This document shows, one piece after another, positions 42,600-51,725 of a stretch of DNA of 64,000 nucleotides; the first letter of the stretch is position 1; every line of letters begins with the position of its first letter. Source of the stretch: Actinomadura sp. J1-007 (GTDB taxonomy: Bacteria > Actinomycetota > Actinomycetes > Streptosporangiales > Streptosporangiaceae); the NCBI RefSeq assembly GCF_009793335.1, contig NZ_WING01000001.1, positions 3,968,001 through 4,032,000 of the forward strand. Reading direction: 5' to 3'. Made by a program: the position numbers and the translations under genes. The notes under the pieces were generated by a model. It saw only the letters and a list, made by a program, of their open reading frames with translations. It was not told where the DNA came from and did no database searches.

Positions 42600-45046
42600 C
42601 GGTCACCGACGACAAGGCCGCGGTGGAGCGGCGCGAGGACATGGTCGCGGTCACCATCGACGGGTTCGAGATCGAGGTGCCGAAGGGCACGCTGATCATC
42701 CGGGCCGCCGAGCTGCTCGGCATCCAGATCCCGCGGTTCTGCGACCATCCGCTGCTCGACCCGGTCGGGGCGTGCCGCCAGTGCCTGGTGGAGATCCCCG
42801 ACGCGGGCAACGGGCGCGGGATGCCGAAGCCGCAGGCGTCGTGCACCACGACCGTGATGCCCGGCATGGTGGTCAAGACGCAGCTCACCTCGCCGGTCGC
42901 CGACAAGGCGCAGCACGGCGTGATGGAGCTGCTGCTGATCAACCACCCGCTGGACTGCCCGGTCTGCGACAAGGGCGGCGAGTGCCCGCTCCAGAACCAG
43001 GCGATGTCGAACGGGCGGGGCGAGTCGCGGTTCACCGAGGCCAAGCGGACGTTCCCGAAGCCGATCCCGCTGTCCAGCCAGGTGCTGCTCGACCGGGAGC
43101 GCTGCGTGCAGTGCGCCCGCTGCACCCGGTTCTCCGACCAGATCGCGGGCGACGCGTTCATCGACCTGTTCGAGCGCGGCGCCAAGGAGCAGGTCGGCGC
43201 GGCGGACGGCAAGCCGTTCCAGTCGTACTTCTCCGGCAACACCGTGCAGATCTGCCCGGTGGGGGCGCTGACCGGCGCCGCCTACCGGTTCAGGTCCCGG
43301 CCGTTCGACCTGGTGTCGGCGCCGAGCACGTGCGAGCACTGCGCGTCCGGCTGCGCGCTGCGCACCGACCACCGGCGCGGGAAGATCACACGCCGGCTGG
43401 CCGGGGACGACCCGCAGGTCAACGAGGAGTGGAACTGCGACAAGGGCCGGTGGGCGTTCACCTACGGCACCCACCCGGACCGGCTGACGCACCCGCTGGT
43501 CCGCAACGAGCGCGGCGAGCTGGAGCCCGCGTCGTGGCCCGAGGCGCTCACCGTCGCGGCGCGCGGGCTCGCGGCCGCGCGCGGCAGCGCCGGCGTGCTG
43601 ACCGGCGGGCGGGTGACGCTGGAGGACGCCTACGCGTACGCCAAGTTCGCGCGGATCGCGCTCGGCACCAACGACGTCGACTTCCGCGCCCGGCCGCACT
43701 CGCAGGAGGAGGCGGAGTTCCTCGCCGCGGCGGTGGCCGGGCGCCCGATCGAGGTGTCCTACGCCGACCTGGAGGACGCGCCGGTCGTGCTGCTCGCCGG
43801 GTTCGAGCCCGAGGAGGAGTCGCCGATCGTCTTCCTGCGGCTGCGCAAGGCGTTCCGCAAGAAGGGCCTGAAGGTGCACGCGGTCGCGCCGTTCGCGACG
43901 CGGGGCCTGGCGAAGGTCGGCGGCACGCTGCTGCCGGCGCTGCCCGGCGCCGAGGCGGAGGTGCTCGGCTCGCTCGTCGCGGACGGCAGCCGGACCGACC
44001 CGGCGCTGTCCGGGCCGCGCGGCCTGCTGGAGACCCCCGGCGCCGTGATCATGGTCGGCGAGCGGCTCGCCGCCAGCCCCGGCGCGCTGTCGTCGGTCGT
44101 CCGGCTCGCGCAGGTGACCGGCGCCCGGCTCGCGTGGGTGCCGCGCCGGGCCGGGGAGCGCGGCGCGGTCGAGGCGGGCGCCCTGCCGGGGCTGCTGCCG
44201 ATCGGCCGGCCCGCGACCGACCCGGAGGCGCGCGCCGAGGTGGCCCGCGCCTGGGGCGTCGCGGAGCTGCCCGCCGTTCCCGGACGGGACGCCGAGGGCA
44301 TCCTCGCCGAGGCGGCGGCCGGACGGCGCGGCGCGCTGCTGGTCGGCGGCGTCGACCCGTACGACCTGCCCGACCCCGAGGCGGCGCTGGCGGCGCTGGA
44401 CGCGACGCCGTTCGTGGTCAGCCTGGAGCAGCGGCCGAGCGCGGTCACCGACCGCGCCGACGTGGTGCTGCCCGTCGCGGCCGTCGCCGAGAAGGCCGGC
44501 ACGTTCGTGGACTGGGAGGGCCGCGGCCGCCCGTTCGACACCGTGCTGAAGTCGGCCGGGAACCTCTCGGACCTGCGGGTCCTGGACGCCCTGGCGAACG
44601 AGCTGGACGTGCACCTCGGCCTGCCCGGCCCGGAGGCCGCGCGGCGCGAGCTGGCCGCGCTCGGCGCGTACCGGGGCGAGCGGCCCCAGCCGCCGAGCTT
44701 CGGGCAGGGCGCCGCGCCGCAGCCCGGCGCGGGCGAGGCGCTCGTCGCGACCTGGCGGCTGCTGCTCGACCGGGGCCGGATGCAGGACGGCGAGCCGTAC
44801 CTGGCGGGCACCGCGAAGTCCGCGGTGGCGCGGCTGTCGGCCGCGACCGCCGCGGAGGCCGGCGCGTCGGGGACGGTCACGGTGACCGGCCCGCGGGGCG
44901 CGGTGACGCTCCCGCTGGAGATCACCGCGGACCTGCCCGACCGGGTCGTGTGGCTGCCGACGAACTCCGCGGGCTGCGCCCTGCACCGCGATCTCGGCGC
45001 GACGGCCGGGAGCGTCGTCGCGATCTCCTCGGGAGGTTCCGCATGA
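42596..45046 (+). CDS. nuoG: NADH-quinone oxidoreductase subunit G
   Basis: 816-residue 75-kDa subunit. N-terminal [2Fe-2S] ligands in CDHPLLDPVGACRQCLVEI, the His-Cys box DCPVCDKGGECPLQNQ, then CVQCARCTRFSDQIAGD and a later cluster STCEHCASGCALRTDHRRGK before the molybdopterin-oxidoreductase-like part. GTG start overlaps nuoF stop (GTGA). The last third is degenerate relative to formate dehydrogenases, as usual. Confidence 0.95.
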   Translation: MTVTDDKAAVERREDMVAVTIDGFEIEVPKGTLIIRAAELLGIQIPRFCDHPLLDPVGACRQCLVEIPDAGNGRGMPKPQASCTTTVMPGMVVKTQLTSPVADKAQHGVMELLLINHPLDCPVCDKGGECPLQNQAMSNGRGESRFTEAKRTFPKPIPLSSQVLLDRERCVQCARCTRFSDQIAGDAFIDLFERGAKEQVGAADGKPFQSYFSGNTVQICPVGALTGAAYRFRSRPFDLVSAPSTCEHCASGCALRTDHRRGKITRRLAGDDPQVNEEWNCDKGRWAFTYGTHPDRLTHPLVRNERGELEPASWPEALTVAARGLAAARGSAGVLTGGRVTLEDAYAYAKFARIALGTNDVDFRARPHSQEEAEFLAAAVAGRPIEVSYADLEDAPVVLLAGFEPEEESPIVFLRLRKAFRKKGLKVHAVAPFATRGLAKVGGTLLPALPGAEAEVLGSLVADGSRTDPALSGPRGLLETPGAVIMVGERLAASPGALSSVVRLAQVTGARLAWVPRRAGERGAVEAGALPGLLPIGRPATDPEARAEVARAWGVAELPAVPGRDAEGILAEAAAGRRGALLVGGVDPYDLPDPEAALAALDATPFVVSLEQRPSAVTDRADVVLPVAAVAEKAGTFVDWEGRGRPFDTVLKSAGNLSDLRVLDALANELDVHLGLPGPEAARRELAALGAYRGERPQPPSFGQGAAPQPGAGEALVATWRLLLDRGRMQDGEPYLAGTAKSAVARLSAATAAEAGASGTVTVTGPRGAVTLPLEITADLPDRVVWLPTNSAGCALHRDLGATAGSVVAISSGGSA

Positions 45047-46458
45047 GCCCCGCACTGCCCGCGCTCGCGGCGCCCGCGCACGCGGCGGCGTCCGCGCCCG
45101 ACGACCCCACGCTGCCTGGCTTCGGCAACGACCCGTGGTGGCTCATCGGCGGCAAGGTGCTGGTCATCTTCGTCTTCCTCGTCGTGATGGTGCTGCTCAC
45201 GATGTGGGTCGAGCGGCGCGTGATCGGCCGGATGCAGCTGCGCGTCGGCCCCAACCGGGCCGGGCCGCAGGGCCTGCTCCAGGGCCTCGCCGACGGCGTG
45301 AAGCTGGCGCTGAAGGAGGACATCGTCCCCCGCAAGGTGGACAAGGTGGTGTTCGTCCTCGCGCCGATCGTGTCGGCGGTGCCGGCGCTGATCTCGTTCA
45401 TCATCATCCCGTTCGGGCCGACGGTGTCGGTCTTCGGGCACCACACCGCGCTCCAGGGCACCGACCTGCCGGTGGCGGTGCTGCTGGTGCTGGCGATGTC
45501 GTCGATGGGCGTGTACGGGATCGTGCTGGCCGGCTGGTCGTCGATGTCGTCGTACTCGCTGCTCGGCGGGCTGCGCGCGTCGGCCCAGGTGATCTCGTAC
45601 GAGATCGCGATGGGGCTGTCGTTCGTCGCGGTGTTCCTGTTCGCCGGGTCGATGTCGACCAGCTCGATCGTGAACGCCCAGCACGACACCTGGTACGTGG
45701 TGCTGCTGCTGCCCTCGTTCCTGGTCTACGTCGTGACGATGATGGGCGAGTCCAACCGCATCCCGTTCGACCTGCCCGAGGGCGAGGGCGAACTGGTCGC
45801 CGGGTTCCACACCGAGTACTCCTCGCTGAAGTTCGCGATGTTCTTCCTGGCGGAGTACGTCAACCTGGTCACGCTGTCGGCGCTGGCGACCACGATGTTC
45901 CTCGGCGGCTGGCGCGCGCCCGCCCCGATCTCCACGGTCTGGGAGGGCGCCAACCACGGCTGGTGGCCGCTGCTGTGGTTCATGGTCAAGATCTGGCTGT
46001 TCATCTTCTTCTTCATCTGGCTGCGCGGCTCGCTGCCGCGGGTCCGCTACGACCAGCTGATGAAGCTCGGCTGGAAGATCCTGATGCCGTTCTCGCTCGG
46101 CTGGATCCTGCTGGTCGCCACGATCAAGGCGTTCAAGAACGAGGGCTACGACGTCCAGCAGATCACGATCTGGATCGTCGTCGCCGCGGCCGTCGTGCTG
46201 GTCGGCTCGCTGGCGTGGGAGTTCCTGCGCGGCGGCGGCGACGGGGGCGGGGACAAGGAGATCGTCCCGGGTATCGCGCCGGGCCGCGCGCCCGGTGGCG
46301 CGGACGCCGCGGCGGGCGGTTTCCCCGTGCCGCCGATGGACGCGCCGCACTACCACGGGCGCGGCATCGCGCCGGCGGAGCCTCCGGGGCCGCGCACGCC
46401 GGCCGACGCCGCCGCGCGCCCCGAGTCGAGCAAGGAGGTCACCAGTGGGACTCACTGA
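45043..46458 (+). CDS. nuoH: NADH-quinone oxidoreductase subunit H
   Basis: 471-residue membrane subunit with about eight helices. RRVIGRMQLRVGPNRAGPQG and LLQGLADGVKLALKEDI at the N-terminus, EIAMGLSFVAVFL, and the quinone-entry loop GESNRIPFDLPEGEGELVAG, then RGSLPRVRYDQLMKLGWK. A 65-residue Pro/Ala-rich cytoplasmic extension follows the last helix. Start overlaps nuoG stop. Confidence 0.95.
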   Translation: MSPALPALAAPAHAAASAPDDPTLPGFGNDPWWLIGGKVLVIFVFLVVMVLLTMWVERRVIGRMQLRVGPNRAGPQGLLQGLADGVKLALKEDIVPRKVDKVVFVLAPIVSAVPALISFIIIPFGPTVSVFGHHTALQGTDLPVAVLLVLAMSSMGVYGIVLAGWSSMSSYSLLGGLRASAQVISYEIAMGLSFVAVFLFAGSMSTSSIVNAQHDTWYVVLLLPSFLVYVVTMMGESNRIPFDLPEGEGELVAGFHTEYSSLKFAMFFLAEYVNLVTLSALATTMFLGGWRAPAPISTVWEGANHGWWPLLWFMVKIWLFIFFFIWLRGSLPRVRYDQLMKLGWKILMPFSLGWILLVATIKAFKNEGYDVQQITIWIVVAAAVVLVGSLAWEFLRGGGDGGGDKEIVPGIAPGRAPGGADAAAGGFPVPPMDAPHYHGRGIAPAEPPGPRTPADAAARPESSKEVTSGTH

Positions 46459-47011
46459 CTTCCTGAACCCGGTCAAGGGGTTCGGGGTCTCGTTCCACCA
46501 GATGTTCATGAAGAGCGAGACCGTCCAGTACCCCGAGGTGAAGAAGCCGACGGCGCCCCGCTTCCACGGGCGGCATCAGCTCAACCGCTGGCCGGACGGC
46601 CTGGAGAAGTGCGTCGGCTGCGAGCTGTGCGCCTGGGCGTGCCCGGCCGACGCCATCTTCGTGGAGGGCGCCGACAACTCCGAGGAGGAGCGGTACTCGC
46701 CCGGTGAACGGTACGGCCGCGTCTACCAGATCAACTATCTGCGCTGCATCCTCTGCGGGCTGTGCATCGAGGCGTGCCCGACGCGGGCGCTCACGATGAC
46801 CAACGAGTACGAGCTCGCCGACGACAACCGCGAGAGCCTGATCTACACCAAGGACATGCTGCTCGCGCCGCTGCGCGAGGGCATGGAGACGCCGCCGCAC
46901 GCGATGCGGCTCGGCGAGACCGAGGAGGACTACTACCGCCTCGGCCTCCAGCCGGAGCCGGCCGCCGAGCCGTCCGCCGCCGAGGCGCCCGGGAAGGGTG
47001 AGGCGAAGTGA
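46445..47011 (+). CDS. nuoI: NADH-quinone oxidoreductase subunit I
   Basis: 188-residue ferredoxin-like subunit with clusters N6a and N6b: CVGCELCAWACPADAIFVEG and CILCGLCIEACPTRALTMTN. GTG 46445 lies inside the end of nuoH with AAGGAGG 8 bases upstream. An acidic/Pro-rich tail (EPAAEPSAAEAPGKGEAK) ends the protein; stop overlaps nuoJ. Confidence 0.96.
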   Translation: MGLTDFLNPVKGFGVSFHQMFMKSETVQYPEVKKPTAPRFHGRHQLNRWPDGLEKCVGCELCAWACPADAIFVEGADNSEEERYSPGERYGRVYQINYLRCILCGLCIEACPTRALTMTNEYELADDNRESLIYTKDMLLAPLREGMETPPHAMRLGETEEDYYRLGLQPEPAAEPSAAEAPGKGEAK

Positions 47012-47925
47012 GCGCCCACGTCCTGGCCGGGAGCGCGGTCGTCGCGCAGGTCGCCGACAAGCAGTCCGGCGAGCCGTTCTTCTTCTGGGTCCTCGCGGTC
47101 GTGTCGGTGTGCGCCGCGCTCGGCATGATCTTCATGCGCAAGGCGGTGCACTCGGCGCTGCTGCTGGCGACGGTGATGCTGTCGCTGGCCGCGCTGTACG
47201 CGATCCAGAACGCCCCGTTCCTGGCGTTCGTGCAGGTGATCGTCTACACCGGCGCGGTGCTGATGCTGTTCCTGTTCGTGCTGATGCTCGTCGGGGTCAG
47301 CTCCACCGACTCGCTGGTGGAGACGATCAGGGGACAGCGGTTCTGGACGGCGGTCATCGCGGTCGGCTTCTTCGTGCTGCTCGCGCTCGGGCTCGGCAAC
47401 GCCGCGCTCGGCGACTCGGCCGGGCTGAAGACCGCCAACGCCGACGGCAACGTGATCGGGCTGGCGCGGCTGCTGTTCAGCAAGTACGTGTTCGCCTTCG
47501 AGGCGACCAGCGCGCTGCTGATCACCGCGGCGCTCGGCGCGATGGTGCTCGCGCACCGCGAGCGGACCACGCCGAAGCCGACGCAGAAGGACCTGTCGGT
47601 CGAGCGGTTCAAGACCGGCGCGCACCCGGGCCCGCTGCCCGGCCCCGGCACGTACGCGCGGCACAACGCGGTGGACATGCCGGCGCTGCTGCCGGACGGC
47701 ACGCCTTCGGAGCTGTCCCTCAACCCGGTCATCGCGGCGCGCACCGACACGATCGAACGGCACACCGACCTGTACGGCGAGACCGAGGAGGAGGCCGTCG
47801 AGGAGGACGTGGCGGCGGTCCGGGCGGTGACCGAGGAGGTGAAGGACGCCGACGCGGAGTCGCGCGCGGTGTTCCGGAGCGCGGGTCCCGCGACCGGTGA
47901 GAGCGAAGGGAAGGCAGGCGAATGA
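47008..47925 (+). CDS. nuoJ: NADH-quinone oxidoreductase subunit J
   Basis: 305 residues. Five helices in the first 180 residues, including KAVHSALLLATVMLSLAALY and FLAFVQVIVYTGAVLMLFLF with the pi-bulge region, then a long hydrophilic C-terminal extension (about 120 residues, acidic: TEEEAVEEDVAAVRAVTEEV) typical of actinobacterial NuoJ. GTG start overlaps nuoI stop. Confidence 0.94.
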   Translation: MSAHVLAGSAVVAQVADKQSGEPFFFWVLAVVSVCAALGMIFMRKAVHSALLLATVMLSLAALYAIQNAPFLAFVQVIVYTGAVLMLFLFVLMLVGVSSTDSLVETIRGQRFWTAVIAVGFFVLLALGLGNAALGDSAGLKTANADGNVIGLARLLFSKYVFAFEATSALLITAALGAMVLAHRERTTPKPTQKDLSVERFKTGAHPGPLPGPGTYARHNAVDMPALLPDGTPSELSLNPVIAARTDTIERHTDLYGETEEEAVEEDVAAVRAVTEEVKDADAESRAVFRSAGPATGESEGKAGE

Positions 47926-48221
47926 GTCCCGGGCACTACCTGGCGCTCTCGGCGATCCTGTTCACCATCGGCGCCGTCGGCGTCCTGGTGCGGCGCAACG
48001 CGATCGTGGTGTTCATGTGCGTGGAGCTGATGCTCAACGCCACCAACCTGGCGTTCGTGTCGTTCGCCCGGATGCACGGCAACCTCGACGGCCAGATCAT
48101 CGCGTTCTTCGTGATGGTGGTGGCCGCGGCGGAGGTCGTGGTGGGCCTGGCGATCATCATGACCATCTTCCGGACCCGCAGGTCCTCGTCGGTGGACGAC
48201 GCGAACCTGCTGAAGTACTGA
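47922..48221 (+). CDS. nuoK: NADH-quinone oxidoreductase subunit K
   Basis: 99-residue three-helix subunit; the conserved membrane glutamates lie in FMCVELMLNATNLAFVSFA and VVAAAEVVVGLAIIM. ATG overlaps the nuoJ stop; AAGGCAGG lies upstream. Confidence 0.96.
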   Translation: MSPGHYLALSAILFTIGAVGVLVRRNAIVVFMCVELMLNATNLAFVSFARMHGNLDGQIIAFFVMVVAAAEVVVGLAIIMTIFRTRRSSSVDDANLLKY

Positions 48222-48231
48222 GAGGTCGGGG

Positions 48232-50148
48232 ATGAAAGCGGAAGGCATCCAGGCCGCGTCCTGGCTCCTGGTCGCCCTGCCCCTCGCGGGCGCGGCGGTC
48301 CTGCTGCTCGGCGGGCGCCGCACCGACCGGTGGGGGCACCTGCTCGGCGTCCTGATGTCGGTGGCCTCGTTCGTCGTCGGCTGCGCGATGTTCGCGCAGA
48401 TGATCGGGTACGACGCCGAGGAGCGGCGCCGCACCCTGCACCTGTGGGACTTCATCGACGTCGGCTCGTTCAAGGTCGGCATGGACCTGCTGGTGGACCC
48501 GCTGTCCATCAGCTTCGTGCTGCTGATCACCGGGGTGGGCTCGCTCATCCACGTCTACTCGATCGGCTACATGGCGCACGACCCGGACCGGCGCAGGTTC
48601 TTCGCGTACCTGAACCTGTTCGTCGCGGCGATGCTGCTGCTGGTGCTCGGCGGCAACTACATCGTGATGTTCCTCGGCTGGGAGGGCGTCGGCCTCGCCT
48701 CGTACCTGCTGATCGGGTTCTGGCAGCACAAGCCGACGGCGGCGACCGCGGCGAAGAAGGCGTTCGTGGTGAACCGGGTCGGCGACTTCGGCCTGATCAC
48801 CGCGATCGTGCTGATGTTCTCCACGTTCGGCAGCGTCGGCTTCGACCGGATCCTCGGCGAGGGCGCCGAGCACGTGGGGCTCGCCTCGCAGCTGTCCACC
48901 GGGACGGCGACCGCGATCGGGCTGCTGCTCCTGCTCGGCGCGTGCGGCAAGTCGGCGCAGCTCCCGCTCCAGTCCTGGCTGCTGGACGCGATGGAGGGCC
49001 CGACCCCGGTGTCGGCCCTGATCCACGCCGCGACGATGGTGACCGCGGGCGTCTACCTGATCGTCCGCTCCGCGCCGATCTTCGAGATGTCCGACACCGC
49101 GCAGCTCGTGGTGACGATCGTCGGCGCGGCCACGCTGCTCGCCGGTGCGATCATCGGGTGCGGCAAGGACGACATCAAGAAGGCCCTCGCCGGTTCGACG
49201 ATGTCGCAGATCGGCTACATGCACCTGGCGGCCGGGCTCGGCAAGCCGGGCTACGTGTTCGCGATCGCGCACCTCATCGCGCACGGCTTCTTCAAGGCGG
49301 GCCTGTTCCTCGGCGCCGGGTCGGTCATGCACGGCATGAACGACGACGTGAACATGCGCCACTACGGCGGCCTGCGCAAGGTCATGGTGGCGACGTACGC
49401 GACGTTCGGGCTCGGCTACCTCGCGATCATCGGGTTCCCGTTCCTGTCGGGCTGGTTCACCAAGGACGGCATCATCGAGGCCGCGTTCGAGAAGGGCGGC
49501 GTCTCGGGCAACATCCTCGGGGCGTGCGCGCTGATCGGCGCGGGCGTCACCGCCTACTACATGTCGCGGGTGATGTTCATGACCTTCTTCGGCGAGAAGC
49601 GCTGGGAGGAGGACGTGCACCCGCACGAGTCGCCCAAGGTGATGACCATCCCGCTGATGGTCCTCGCCGTCGGGTCGGTGTTCGCCGGAGGGTTCCTGGT
49701 GCTGGGGAGCTTCTCGGACTTCCTGGAGCCGGTCGTCGGGGCGCCGGAGGAGGAGCACTCCTTCAAGTTCGTCACCGCTCCCGGCGTCGCCACGTTCGTG
49801 CTGATGATCGTCGGTGCGGCGATCGCGTGGCGGCAGTACGGGGCCCGGAAGGTGCCGGTCGAGGCGCCCAAGGGCTCGTTCGTCACCGTCGCGGCCCGCC
49901 GCGACCTCTACGGCGACGCGCTGAACGAATCGGTGCTGATGCGGCCCGGCCAGTGGCTGACCCGCCTCGCGGTCTGGTTCGACAGCCGCGGCGTGGACGG
50001 CGCCGTCAACGGCCTCGCGGCCGGGGTCGGCGGCACCTCCGGACGGATCCGGCGCATGCAGACCGGGTTCGTCCGCTCGTACGCCCTGTCGATGTTCTTC
50101 GGCGCAGCCCTCGTGGTCGCGGCCCTGCTGGTGGTGAACGTGTCATGA
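48232..50148 (+). CDS. nuoL: NADH-quinone oxidoreductase subunit L
   Basis: 638-residue proton-pumping antiporter-like subunit, the most distal of complex I. FFAYLNLFVAAMLLLVLGGN, the Glu in FLGWEGVGLASYLLIGFW, KKAFVVNRVGDFG and the lysine/His helix AMEGPTPVSALIHAATMVTA are present; a lateral-helix C-terminus follows after LFLGAGSVMHGMNDDVNMRH. AGAGGTCGGGG precedes the ATG. Overlaps nuoM (ATGA). Confidence 0.96.
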   Translation: MKAEGIQAASWLLVALPLAGAAVLLLGGRRTDRWGHLLGVLMSVASFVVGCAMFAQMIGYDAEERRRTLHLWDFIDVGSFKVGMDLLVDPLSISFVLLITGVGSLIHVYSIGYMAHDPDRRRFFAYLNLFVAAMLLLVLGGNYIVMFLGWEGVGLASYLLIGFWQHKPTAATAAKKAFVVNRVGDFGLITAIVLMFSTFGSVGFDRILGEGAEHVGLASQLSTGTATAIGLLLLLGACGKSAQLPLQSWLLDAMEGPTPVSALIHAATMVTAGVYLIVRSAPIFEMSDTAQLVVTIVGAATLLAGAIIGCGKDDIKKALAGSTMSQIGYMHLAAGLGKPGYVFAIAHLIAHGFFKAGLFLGAGSVMHGMNDDVNMRHYGGLRKVMVATYATFGLGYLAIIGFPFLSGWFTKDGIIEAAFEKGGVSGNILGACALIGAGVTAYYMSRVMFMTFFGEKRWEEDVHPHESPKVMTIPLMVLAVGSVFAGGFLVLGSFSDFLEPVVGAPEEEHSFKFVTAPGVATFVLMIVGAAIAWRQYGARKVPVEAPKGSFVTVAARRDLYGDALNESVLMRPGQWLTRLAVWFDSRGVDGAVNGLAAGVGGTSGRIRRMQTGFVRSYALSMFFGAALVVAALLVVNVS

Positions 50149-51725
50149 AGGACTTTCCCTGGCTGAGCGTCCTCATCGCGCTGCCCCTGGTCGGCGCGGT
50201 GCTGGTGAGCGCGCTGCCGCGGGCGCGCGAGACGCTCGTCAAGCAGGCCGCCCTCGCGGTGTCGGTGGTCGTCGCGATCGCCACGCTGGTGATGGCCTCG
50301 CAGTTCGACCCGGACGGCGCGCGGTTCCAGTACGACGAGAAGTACTGGTGGATCAAGCAGTTCGGGGTGCACTGGGCGCTCGGCGTCGACGGCGTCGCGC
50401 TCGTGCTGATCGTGCTGTCGGTGATCCTCGTCCCGCTGGTCATGCTGGCCTCGTGGAGCGAGGACGACCGTTCCGGCGGGGTGGACGTGCCCGCCAAACG
50501 GTCGGTGAAGACGTACTTCGCGCTGCTGCTGACGCTCGAAGCGGCGATGATCGGCGTGTTCGCGGCGACCGACGTCTTCCTGTTCTACGTCTTCTTCGAG
50601 GCGATGCTGATCCCGGTGTACTTCATCATCGGGTACTTCGGCGGGCCGCAGCGCTCGTACGCGGCGGTCAAGTTCCTGCTGTACTCGCTGCTCGGCGGCA
50701 TGATCATGCTGGTCGCGGTGATCTGGCTCTACCCGCTGTCGAACAAGGCGGTGAGCGACGGCGGCGTCGGGCACGGCACGTTCCTGTTCAGCGAGCTGAC
50801 CAAGATGGACGTGGACCCGACCACGGCCAAGTGGCTGTTCCTCGGCTTCTTCGTCGCGTTCGCGATCAAGGCGCCGATGGTGCCGGTGCACACCTGGCTG
50901 CCGGACGCGGCGCAGCAGTCGCCGCCCGGCGCGCTGGTGCTGATCGTCGGCGTGCTCGACAAGGTCGGCACGTACGGGATGCTGCGGTTCTGCCTGGAGC
51001 TGTTCCCCGGGGCGTCCAAGTGGGCGACGCCGGTCGTGCTCGGGTTCGCGGTGCTCAGCATCATCTACGGCGCGGTCCTCGCGATCGGGCAGGTCGACCT
51101 GAAGCGGCTGATCGCCTACACCTCGGTCTCGCACTTCGGGTTCATCGTGCTCGGCATCTTCGCGATGACCTCGCAGGGCCAGTCCGGCGCGGCGCTCTAC
51201 ATGGTCAACCACGGGTTCTCCACCGGCGCGCTGTTCCTGGTCGTCGGCTTCATGATCGTGCGCCGCCGGTCCGCGCGGATCGGCGACTACGGCGGCGTGC
51301 AGAAGGCCGCGCCGGTGCTCGCCGGGACGTTCCTGGTCGCCGGGCTGTCCGGGCTGTCGCTGCCGGGCCTCGCGCCGTTCGCCTCGGAGTTCCTGGTGCT
51401 GACGGGCACGTTCACGCGGTACCGGGTGCCCGCGGTCATCGCCACGGCCGGGGTCGTGCTCGCCGCGATCTACATCCTGTGGATGTACCAGCGGACGATG
51501 GGCGGGCCGAAGGCCGAGGCCGTGGAGGGGATGCGCGACCTGTCGGCCAGGGAGAAGTGGGCGGTGGCGCCGATCCTGGCGATCATCGTCGCGCTCGGCT
51601 TCTTCCCGCAGCCGGTGCTGAACGTGATCAACCCATCGGTCAAGCAGACGCTGGTCCGGGTCGACGAGCGCGATCCGGCGCCGAAGATCACCGGCAACGT
51701 CGCCGAGAACGGAGCGCGTCCATGA
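50145..51725 (+). CDS. nuoM: NADH-quinone oxidoreductase subunit M
   Basis: 526-residue antiporter-like subunit. FYVFFEAMLIPVYFIIGYFG carries the channel glutamate; FAIKAPMVPVHTWLPDAAQQ and VDLKRLIAYTSVSHFGFIVL hold channel lysines/histidine. About 14 helices. Start overlaps nuoL stop and its own stop overlaps nuoN's ATG. Confidence 0.96.
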   Translation: MKDFPWLSVLIALPLVGAVLVSALPRARETLVKQAALAVSVVVAIATLVMASQFDPDGARFQYDEKYWWIKQFGVHWALGVDGVALVLIVLSVILVPLVMLASWSEDDRSGGVDVPAKRSVKTYFALLLTLEAAMIGVFAATDVFLFYVFFEAMLIPVYFIIGYFGGPQRSYAAVKFLLYSLLGGMIMLVAVIWLYPLSNKAVSDGGVGHGTFLFSELTKMDVDPTTAKWLFLGFFVAFAIKAPMVPVHTWLPDAAQQSPPGALVLIVGVLDKVGTYGMLRFCLELFPGASKWATPVVLGFAVLSIIYGAVLAIGQVDLKRLIAYTSVSHFGFIVLGIFAMTSQGQSGAALYMVNHGFSTGALFLVVGFMIVRRRSARIGDYGGVQKAAPVLAGTFLVAGLSGLSLPGLAPFASEFLVLTGTFTRYRVPAVIATAGVVLAAIYILWMYQRTMGGPKAEAVEGMRDLSAREKWAVAPILAIIVALGFFPQPVLNVINPSVKQTLVRVDERDPAPKITGNVAENGARP